From MVYY01 sp035369865 (GTDB lineage: Bacteria; Bacteroidota; Bacteroidia; Bacteroidales; Paludibacteraceae), in contig DAOOVG010000068.1 of NCBI GenBank assembly GCA_035369865.1, positions 1-12,301 of the forward strand: 12,301 bases of DNA, read 5' to 3'. A model generated the notes under the pieces. It made no database searches and was not told the DNA's origin. It saw only the letters and a program-made list of their open reading frames with translations. The position numbers and the translations under genes were made by a program. Positions 6,706 through 12,301 of the stretch are shown here, in pieces. Each line of letters begins with the position of its first letter. Positions within the stretch are counted from its first letter, which is position 1.

Positions 6706-7587
6706 ATGGTAAAAAAATCAGTATTAGGAAGAGGTCTGGATGCCTTAATTGACACTGAAAATATTTATACAAGCGGTTCGTCGTCGATAAACGAAGTCGA
6801 TATTGATTTAATTTTACCTAATCCCAATCAACCACGTTCTTACTTTGACGAAGATTCGCTTTCAGAGTTAGCAACTTCCATTCGGGAATTAGGTGTTATT
6901 TCACCCATCACATTGAAAAAAAACGACGATGGCACTTATTTAATGATAGCAGGAGAACGACGATATAGAGCAGCAAAGATGATAGGATTGAAAACTATTC
7001 CTGCATACATTAAAACGGCTGCCGATGAAGAGATAGTGGAAATGGCTCTGATAGAAAATATCCAGCGTGAAGACTTAAATGCCATCGAAATTGCACTGGC
7101 TTTTTATCGCTTGATAGAAGAGTATCAACTTACTCAAGAACAATTAAGTGAACGGGTAGGGAAAAAACGGGCTACGGTTGCCAATTATTTACGACTATTA
7201 CGTTTACCTGCTGAAATTCAAGTAGGTATTAAGGATAAAAAAATTGACATGGGACATGCTCGTGCATTAGTTAGTTTAGAAGATCCAGCGATTCAATTGT
7301 ATCTTTATGAAGCAATTCTGAAAAATAATTATTCTGTTCGCAAAGTAGAAGAAATGGTGAGAAAATATTTAAAAAGCGGCAACTTTGACGGAAAGAATAA
7401 ACAAAATATTAAAGAAAATCCAATTGAGGAATTAATCGAATATAATGAGTTAAAAAATCGTTTAAATCATCTCTTTGGTACGAAAGTAAATTTTTCATGT
7501 AATTCAAAAGGGAAAGGGAAAATTACCATTCCTTTTTCCAACGATGAAGAATTATCGCGTATTATGGAATTATTTGATAAAATTTAA
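6706..7587 (+). CDS. parB: ParB/Spo0J chromosome-partitioning CTPase and DNA-binding protein
   Basis: This 293-residue protein has full ParB architecture. The N-terminal tail KSVLGRGLDALI (4-15) is the conserved ParA-interaction motif. The CTP-binding domain follows, with NPNQPRSYFD (39-48), GVISPITL (63-70), the phosphate-binding GERRYRAAK (83-91) and ENIQREDL (117-124). The helix-turn-helix domain begins at about 142 (LTQEQLSERVGKKRATVANY), and MGHARALVSL (182-191) is also typical. A Lys- and Asn-rich linker (about 222-240) leads to the C-terminal dimerisation domain. ParB loads at parS, slides as a CTP-dependent clamp and recruits SMC. A perfect parS was not found in this window. The gene lies 50 nt after parA and 14 nt before the next gene. 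Confidence 0.97.
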   Translation: MVKKSVLGRGLDALIDTENIYTSGSSSINEVDIDLILPNPNQPRSYFDEDSLSELATSIRELGVISPITLKKNDDGTYLMIAGERRYRAAKMIGLKTIPAYIKTAADEEIVEMALIENIQREDLNAIEIALAFYRLIEEYQLTQEQLSERVGKKRATVANYLRLLRLPAEIQVGIKDKKIDMGHARALVSLEDPAIQLYLYEAILKNNYSVRKVEEMVRKYLKSGNFDGKNKQNIKENPIEELIEYNELKNRLNHLFGTKVNFSCNSKGKGKITIPFSNDEELSRIMELFDKI

Positions 7588-7601
7588 ATTGAAATTTAAC
7601 A

Positions 7602-8243
7602 GTGCCAAAATATTTCGTGATATTGTTGTGTTTCTTTTCAATTTTTTTAGCAAACATCAATGCTCAAAAACGTTCAAACGACTTAAATGATACCATAAAA
7701 AATGATACCCTGTTTTCAAAAAATGATACCATTATAAAGAAAGAGTTTAAACCTGATCCAAACAAAGTAGTATGGTACGGAGCAGTAATACCTGGCTTAG
7801 GACAAATTGTAAACCGAAAATACTGGAAATTGCCTATTGTATATGGAGGTTTTTTAGGTTGTGCTTATGCTTATTCGTGGAATTCAGGTAAATATAATGA
7901 CTATCGTCGTGCTTATTTTGACATCATAGATAGCGATCCAACTACCAACAGTTTTATGGATATTTTACCACAAGGCTATACAATTGAATCTATCGGTGGT
8001 ATCAGCAGATACACCACTATCTTAAAAACCAAGCATGATCAGTTCCGTCGCTATCGCGATTTAAGTGTTATTGTTACAGTAGGTTTTTATGCCTTGACCC
8101 TGGTAGATGCTTTTGTAGATGCTCAATTATATGATTTTGACATTACCCCTGAGTTATCAATGGGTTTCGGACCAACTCTTTTGATTGATAATTCAGAAGC
8201 ACAAAGAACATTAGGGATGCAACTTTGTTTCCATTTGAAATGA
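7602..8243 (+). CDS. DUF5683 domain membrane protein
   Basis: This protein has 213 residues and starts at a GTG (7602) 14 nt after parB. That start gives a complete signal sequence (PKYFVILLCFFSIFLANINA|Q), whereas the next start candidates would cut into it. A polar linker at about 23-50 carries three near-copies of NDT(I/L). The conserved core begins at about 54 with KVVWYGAVIPGLGQIVNRKYWKLPIVYGG, described here as PGLGQ followed by YWK. This is characteristic of DUF5683, a Bacteroidota protein commonly found after parB. A hydrophobic segment at 76-92 and another at about 153-172 (LSVIVTVGFYALTLVDAFVDA) are likely membrane-inserted. A short beta-like tail ends the protein. Function is unknown. 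Position between ParB and a murein hydrolase suggests an envelope or division-related role, which is inference only. Confidence 0.85.
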   Translation: MPKYFVILLCFFSIFLANINAQKRSNDLNDTIKNDTLFSKNDTIIKKEFKPDPNKVVWYGAVIPGLGQIVNRKYWKLPIVYGGFLGCAYAYSWNSGKYNDYRRAYFDIIDSDPTTNSFMDILPQGYTIESIGGISRYTTILKTKHDQFRRYRDLSVIVTVGFYALTLVDAFVDAQLYDFDITPELSMGFGPTLLIDNSEAQRTLGMQLCFHLK

Positions 8244-8265
8244 GTTATAAAAATATTTTCCAAAA

Positions 8266-9549
8266 ATGAATTTTAAACCAATAATTTTTATAGGTGTTTT
8301 TTTATTGTTGTTCTTTTGGCAATCCAAAACGCAAAATCTTGAAAAAATATCCACTGATAGTACAGATATTTCACAATATAATGAGAATGACACAAGCATT
8401 ATTATACCCTTTGGATTTATTTCAAATTTAGATCAATTGCTACATTCATGGGCTTTACAAAGAATTGACACAAGTTGTTCAGCCAATGAAGAAATTCCTC
8501 TTGTTAATGATTCCATTTATAAAGTGCGTTTATCGCAAATGCCTTGTTTAATAGAAATGCCTTTCCATCCCATTGTACGCTCTTTTATAGAATTATATAC
8601 TGTTCAAAAGCGTACTTTAATGGAATATATGTTGGGAATGAGTAATTATTACTTTCCCATTTTTGAGCAAATTTTGGATGCTAATAAATTACCTTTAGAA
8701 TTAAAATATCTTCCTATTATTGAATCTGCATTGAATCCAATTGCAATATCTCGAATGGGAGCGGCTGGATTGTGGCAATTTATGATTTCTACCGGTAAAA
8801 TGTATGGTTTAGAAATAAATACGTTGATTGACGAACGCTTAGACCCTGTGAAATCTACCAAAGCTGCAGCACGTTTTTTAAAGGATTTATATGATATTTA
8901 TGGAGACTGGAATCTTGTGATTGCTGCTTATAATTGTGGACCAGGTAATGTAAACAAAGCCATTCGAAGAGCTGGAGGAAAAACAGATTATTGGACAATT
9001 TATCCTTATTTGCCTACAGAAACAAGGGGATATTTACCTATTTTTATTGCTGCCACTTATTCATTCCATTATGCTGCTGAACATAACTTATGTCCTGCTA
9101 TTGTGGATATTCCAGCCATAACAGATACTTTTACCATTCATCAACGAATTCATTTTGAACAAATTGCTTCTGTTTTGCATATTCCAATTGAAGAACTTCG
9201 TTGGCTGAATCCACAATATCGTAAAGACATAGTACCTGGTGATATTAAACCTTACACTATTACTTTACCATTAAATTATTCCAGTGCTTTTATAGATAAA
9301 TTTGAGGAAATTACAGCTTATAGAGCCGACGAGTTAATTAATAACAGAAGAAATGAAATAACTATTATGAAGGCTTCTTCACCATCGCTGGGTGGTTCGG
9401 GGAAAGTTACTTATCATAAAGTAAGAAAAGGTGAAACCTTAGGTGGAATTGCAGCTAAATATGGAGTATCAGTTTCCAAATTAAAAAAATGGAATAACAT
9501 TAGAGGAACTCTAATAAAGCCGGGACAACGACTGAAAATTATCAAATAA
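8266..9549 (+). CDS. MltD-like membrane-associated lytic transglycosylase with LysM domain
   Basis: The protein has 427 residues. A hydrophobic N-terminus (about 5-19) is a signal or anchor. No lipobox Cys follows, unlike E. coli MltD. The family 1 SLT domain spans about 138-270: the catalytic Glu is Glu153 in LPIIESALNP, followed by SRMGAAGLWQFMISTGKMYG, then AYNCGPGNVNKAI (221-233) and LPTETRGYLPIFIAATY. It would cleave the MurNAc-GlcNAc bond in peptidoglycan, forming the 1,6-anhydro product, in the periplasm. A degenerate LysM-like region (about 285-337, with FEQIASVLHIPIEELRWLNP) precedes a clear C-terminal LysM at 381-427 (YHKVRKGETLGGIAAKYGVS) that would bind glycan. It lies 22 nt after the DUF5683 gene and 13 nt before the MerR gene. 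Confidence 0.92.
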   Translation: MNFKPIIFIGVFLLLFFWQSKTQNLEKISTDSTDISQYNENDTSIIIPFGFISNLDQLLHSWALQRIDTSCSANEEIPLVNDSIYKVRLSQMPCLIEMPFHPIVRSFIELYTVQKRTLMEYMLGMSNYYFPIFEQILDANKLPLELKYLPIIESALNPIAISRMGAAGLWQFMISTGKMYGLEINTLIDERLDPVKSTKAAARFLKDLYDIYGDWNLVIAAYNCGPGNVNKAIRRAGGKTDYWTIYPYLPTETRGYLPIFIAATYSFHYAAEHNLCPAIVDIPAITDTFTIHQRIHFEQIASVLHIPIEELRWLNPQYRKDIVPGDIKPYTITLPLNYSSAFIDKFEEITAYRADELINNRRNEITIMKASSPSLGGSGKVTYHKVRKGETLGGIAAKYGVSVSKLKKWNNIRGTLIKPGQRLKIIK

Positions 9550-9562
9550 AGTAACCCATAAT

Positions 9563-9883
9563 ATGGAAAAACTTTATTATTCAATATCTGAAGTAGCCGA
9601 AATGTTAGACGTAACGCCTTCCAATTTACGCTTCTGGGAAAAAGAATTCACTCAACTTCGACCAAAACGGAATGAAAAGGGAACACGCTTTTATTCCCAA
9701 AAAGATATCCAGACCATTAAGCAAATCAAATATTTAGTTGATGAGCAGAAATTAACACTGGAAGGGGCAAGATTAAAATTATCTCAAAAAAAAGATGAAG
9801 TAGCAAAACAACAGGAACTCCTTGAACGTTTAAAAGGCATACGAAACGAATTATTAAAAATTATACAAGCTTTAAACGATTAA
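9563..9883 (+). CDS. Small MerR-family transcriptional regulator
   Basis: This 106-residue protein contains a MerR winged-helix DNA-binding domain at about 4-73. The helix-turn-helix is YYSISEVAEMLDVTPSNLRF, followed by the wing with WEKEF and KGTRFYSQKDIQTI, then IKYLVDEQKLTLEGARLKL. A Lys/Glu/Leu-rich helix (about 74-104) is a dimerising coiled coil. No Cys-containing metal site or drug-binding domain follows, so it is one of the minimal MerR proteins common in Bacteroidota, whose inducers are unknown. It is embedded between the transglycosylase (13 nt) and alkaline phosphatase (12 nt) genes, so it is likely co-transcribed. Its targets cannot be inferred. Confidence 0.9.
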   Translation: MEKLYYSISEVAEMLDVTPSNLRFWEKEFTQLRPKRNEKGTRFYSQKDIQTIKQIKYLVDEQKLTLEGARLKLSQKKDEVAKQQELLERLKGIRNELLKIIQALND

Positions 9884-9895
9884 TCATTTTGGAAA

Positions 9896-11014
9896 ATGAA
9901 AAAAATTATTAGTATTGGAATGATGATATTTATCTTTTTGGTGATAAATTCATCGGTATTTGGTCAACAGAGACCAAAGAATGTTATTATTATGATTGGT
10001 GATGGAATGGGGCTATCACAAATTTATGCGGCTATGGTTGCTAATAATAATCACTTGGCACTGGAAAGTTGTACTTATTCTGGTTTTTCAAAAACTTATT
10101 CTGCCAATCGTTTTACTACCGATTCAGGAGCAGGTGGAACTGCCATTGCCTGTGGTATTAAAACAAAAAATGGAATGATCGGTATGGGACCTGATTCCGT
10201 AAAAGCAACTTCTATACTCGAAATTTCTGAACAAAATCAACTTTCGACGGGCATTGTAGTGGCTTGTGCTGTGACCCACGCTACACCGGCGTCTTTTATT
10301 GCTCATCAAGTTGATCGAGATATGTATGAAGAAATAGCTGCCGATTTTCTTAAAACAGACATTGACATCTTTATTGGCGGAGGACGTCAATATTTCGAAA
10401 AACGCAAAGATAAACGCAACCTTTTAAATGAACTAAAAAACAAAAACTATCAACTTGCCTATACACTGGAAGAGGTAAAAAAAATCAAATCAGGTAAATT
10501 GGCAGGCTTGTTGTATGAAGATCATCCTTTTTCCATGCCTGAAAGAGGAAATATGCTTCCTGAAGCGACAATGGCTGCCATCGACATCCTGGACAATAAT
10601 CCAAAAGGATTTTTCCTGATGGTGGAGGGTTCTCAGATTGATTGGGCTGCTCATGATAATAATACCAAGCAAATCATTAAAGAAATGCTCGATTTTGATC
10701 AAACCATTCAGCAGGTTTTAAATTATGCTAAAGAAAAAGGTAATACATTGGTAATTATAACTGCTGATCATGAAACGGGCGGGATGACATTACTGGACGG
10801 AAAATTTGGTTCAGATTCATTAAAAGCTGAATTCAGTACAAAAAATCATTCAGGAGTTCCAGTCCCTGTTTTTGCTTTCGGTCCCGGTGCAGAAAATTTT
10901 ACAGGTTTTATGGAAAATACTGATTTTAAAACAAAAATAGAAAAACTGTTGAATTTAAAAGATAATGATTCAGCAATAAAAATAAAAAACAACATTTATA
11001 AAAAAAATCAATAA
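9896..11014 (+). CDS. Alkaline phosphatase, compact TAB5-like type, secreted
   Basis: This 372-residue enzyme hydrolyses phosphomonoesters in the periplasm or outside the cell. A signal peptide covers about 1-23 (hydrophobic core, then SVFG|QQ). The active-site set of the family is complete: Asp36 in IMIGDGMG, nucleophile Ser77 in TTDSGAGGTA, His128 and Thr130 in VTHATPASF, and Arg141 at the spacing expected for the phosphate-binding Arg. Glu244, Asp249 and His253 lie in MVEGSQIDWAAHDN, Asp291-His292 in TADHETGG, and His318 in KNHSGVPVPVFAFGPG. Asp153 of E. coli PhoA is replaced by His128, as in many other alkaline phosphatases. It is about 100 residues shorter than E. coli PhoA and resembles the compact enzyme from Antarctic strain TAB5. 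The Lys-rich end (about 359-372) is unremarkable. No Pho-box was sought successfully; the gene sits 12 nt after the MerR gene. Confidence 0.95.
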   Translation: MKKIISIGMMIFIFLVINSSVFGQQRPKNVIIMIGDGMGLSQIYAAMVANNNHLALESCTYSGFSKTYSANRFTTDSGAGGTAIACGIKTKNGMIGMGPDSVKATSILEISEQNQLSTGIVVACAVTHATPASFIAHQVDRDMYEEIAADFLKTDIDIFIGGGRQYFEKRKDKRNLLNELKNKNYQLAYTLEEVKKIKSGKLAGLLYEDHPFSMPERGNMLPEATMAAIDILDNNPKGFFLMVEGSQIDWAAHDNNTKQIIKEMLDFDQTIQQVLNYAKEKGNTLVIITADHETGGMTLLDGKFGSDSLKAEFSTKNHSGVPVPVFAFGPGAENFTGFMENTDFKTKIEKLLNLKDNDSAIKIKNNIYKKNQ

Positions 11015-11028
11015 TTAGGAACTAAATT

Positions 11029-12136
11029 ATGGTTACTATTGAACAATTAAAAGATTTATCAGAGCGCCAGGAGGCGTTGAGGAGGTATCTTTGACATAGA
11101 AAATAAGGAAATCCAGTTGGAAGAAGAAGAGCTACGAACTCAAGCGCCTGACTTCTGGGATGATTCTAAAGCTGCAGAAAACCAATTGCGAAAAGTAAAG
11201 GAATTAAGAAACTGGTTGACAGATTATAATGAAGTTAAAGATGCAGTGGATGAATTAAAATTGGCTTTTGATTTTTTCAATGAAGAAGCTATTAGTGAAA
11301 AAGAACTCGACGAGACTTATCAGCGTGCTTTGAACCTGGTTGAAAATCTGGAAATGAAAAATATGCTTTCGCACGAAGAAGATCAACTGGGAGCTGTGAT
11401 AAAAATTGTAGCTGGAGCAGGCGGAACAGAAGCTCAGGATTGGGCAGAAATGCTTTTGCGGATGTATCAGCGATGGTGTGAGCGCAAAGGCTACAAATGG
11501 GAAATTGCTTCTTTCCAACCTGGCGAAGAAGCAGGAATGAAATCGGTAACTTTACAAATTGAAGGCGATAAGGCTTACGGTTATTTGAAAAGTGAAAATG
11601 GTGTTCACAGATTGGTTCGCGTTTCGCCTTATAATGCTCAAGGTAAACGAATGACTTCTTTTGCTTCCGTCTTTGTGGTTCCTTTAATTGATGATAGCAT
11701 CGAAATTGAAATCAATCCAGCCAATCTTACCTGGGATACTTTTCGCTCTTCAGGTGCTGGTGGTCAAAATGTAAACAAAGTAGAAACGGGGGTAAGGTTA
11801 CACTACACTTTTAAACACCCACTTACTGGCGAAATGAGCGAAATCGTAATTGAAAATACAGAAAGCCGTTCTCAATTCGATAATAAAGAAAATGCTATTC
11901 GATTATTGAAATCACAATTATACGAACTTGAATTGGAACGAAGACGTGCGGAACAAGCAAAATTAGAAGCAAACAAGAAAAAAATTGAATGGGGCTCACA
12001 AATTAGAAGTTATGTTTTTGACGACAGGAGAGTAAAAGACCATCGCACTAATTATCAAACTTCCAATGTGCAGGCAGTAATGGATGGCGATATTGATGAT
12101 TTTATCAAAGCTTATTTGATGGAATTCTCCGATTAA
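11029..12136 (+). CDS. prfB: Peptide chain release factor 2 (two frames joined by programmed +1 frameshift)
   Basis: RF2 recognises UGA and UAA stop codons and triggers peptide release on the ribosome. The ATG at 11029 reads 21 codons (MVTIEQLKDLSERQEALRRY, then Leu) to an in-frame TGA at 11092-11094. Reading continues one base forward at GAC (11093), giving 347 further residues and a total of 368, normal for RF2. A stretch with GAGGTEAQDWAEMLLRMYQRW is the family core. The codon-recognition tripeptide appears as SPY (199-201) in HRLVRVSPYNAQGKRMTSF, against SPF in E. coli. GGQ, the peptidyl-tRNA hydrolysis motif, is at 244-246 in SSGAGGQNVNKVETGVR. A naive frame call beginning at TTG 11117 would lose 29 residues. 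It lies 14 nt after the phosphatase gene. A weak AGGA sits 9 nt before the ATG. Confidence 0.97.
11080..11095 (+). promoter_or_regulatory. prfB programmed +1 frameshift site
   Basis: AGGAGG (11080-11085), a 3-nt spacer TAT, the slippery CTT (11089-11091), then TGA-C (11092-11095) is the canonical RF2 autoregulatory signal, differing from that of E. coli (AGGGGGTATCTTTGAC) at one base. When RF2 is scarce the ribosome pauses at UGA, the Shine-Dalgarno-like hexamer pairs with 16S rRNA, and Leu-tRNA slips from CUU to UUU. This couples RF2 synthesis to RF2 level. Confidence 0.95.
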
Positions 12137-12140
12137 TTTT

Positions 12141-12213
12141 TTTGCTTTTTTATTTTTTCTCTGCAAACAAATTTTTCTAAAAAATATATAATCATTTGTT
12201 TGAAAGCAAATGA
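12141..12213 (+). repeat. Competing inverted repeats downstream of prfB, possible terminator or attenuator
   Basis: A T-rich run follows the prfB stop. CAAACAAAT (12164-12172) pairs perfectly with ATTTGTTTG (12194-12202) across a 21-nt loop that could itself fold (TTTT with AAAA). The right arm can instead form TCATTTG (12192-12198) with CAAATGA (12207-12213), and TTTGCTTT (12141-12148) matches AAAGCAAA (12203-12210). The alternatives cannot form together. There is no clean T-tract directly after a stem, so intrinsic termination is only a possibility. Confidence 0.35.
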
Positions 12214-12249
12214 GTCATATTAATTTTATCTTTAAAAAAGAAAAGTTTT

Positions 12250-12301
12250 ATGATTATCCGCAAAGTATCCTACTTTAAGAGGGATAAATTATGGTATATT
12301 T
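12250..12301 (+). CDS. Possible start of a downstream gene (cut by window edge)
   Basis: An ATG at 12250 opens a frame of 17 codons (MIIRKVSYFKRDKLWYI) that reaches the window edge without a stop. It starts 113 nt after prfB, preceded by AT-rich sequence with a near-match to the -7 consensus (TATCTTTA at 12227-12234) but no well-spaced -33 box. The product is not recognisable from this length, and the frame could be chance. Confidence 0.35.
   Translation, partial: MIIRKVSYFKRDKLWYI

Noticed and set aside
8211..8399. 62-residue minus-strand frame across the DUF5683-MltD junction
   Set aside because: It is antisense to the ends of two well-supported genes, and the composition is typical of a shadow.
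8649..8861. 70-residue minus-strand frame inside the transglycosylase gene
   Set aside because: It is antisense to the conserved catalytic domain; a frame shadow.
9996..10702. Several short frames on both strands inside the alkaline phosphatase gene
   Set aside because: They overlap conserved active-site codons of the phosphatase and show no recognisable features of their own.
11092..11094. In-frame TGA in prfB as a sign of a pseudogene
   Set aside because: Its context is the well-known programmed frameshift signal, and the rest of the protein is intact with GGQ and the recognition loop.
11255..11518. 87-residue minus-strand frame inside prfB
   Set aside because: It is antisense to the RF2 core domain; no independent support.
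11117..12136. prfB starting at TTG 11117 as an independent 339-residue gene
   Set aside because: The upstream ATG at 11029 plus the canonical AGGAGG-TAT-CTT-TGA-C site gives a full-length 368-residue RF2. The TTG start is an artefact of the frameshift.
1..12301. CRISPR array, insertion sequence, integrase, tRNA or rRNA genes
   Set aside because: No regularly spaced repeats, transposase or integrase motifs, terminal repeats or cloverleaf-like sequences were seen on reading either strand.

Overview
The window looks like ordinary chromosomal DNA from a member of the Bacteroidota. The evidence is low GC content, an orphan GldG-type gliding/ABC auxiliary protein, a parA-parB-DUF5683-MltD cluster, promoter boxes of the TTG-N~20-TAnnTTTG type, and almost no Shine-Dalgarno sequences ahead of start codons. 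I cannot name a genus. I see no mobile element, CRISPR array, tRNA or rRNA, and no clear sign of horizontal transfer.

Left part, minus strand (1-3332): a four-gene drug or metabolite efflux operon read right to left. It encodes a TetR-family regulator, a TolC-type outer-membrane channel, a periplasmic adaptor lipoprotein, and the first 47 residues of an RND inner-membrane pump that runs off the left edge. Together these make a complete tripartite pump with its own regulator. A plausible promoter and a palindrome lie just upstream of the TetR gene.

Middle (3333-5881): an AT-rich intergenic stretch, then gldG on the minus strand with no gldF beside it, then a divergent intergenic region. That region carries two outward-facing copies of the same -7 box (TATCTTTG), one for gldG and one for parA.

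Right part, plus strand (5882-12136): seven tightly spaced co-directional genes. They encode ParA and ParB (chromosome segregation), a DUF5683 membrane protein, an MltD-like lytic transglycosylase with a LysM domain, a small MerR-type regulator, a compact alkaline phosphatase, and peptide chain release factor 2. Apart from the 50-nt parA-parB gap, spacings are 12-22 nt, which suggests one or a few transcripts. Release factor 2 is encoded in two frames and needs the classic autoregulatory +1 frameshift (AGGAGG-TAT-CTT-TGA-C). After it come overlapping inverted repeats and the first codons of another possible gene that leaves the window at the right edge.

I found no convincing undescribed system. 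The best items for a second look are the strong internal Shine-Dalgarno of prfB in a genome that otherwise avoids them, the gldG without gldF divergent from parAB, the competing inverted repeats in the parA leader and after prfB, and a possible 55-residue two-helix membrane peptide converging on gldG.
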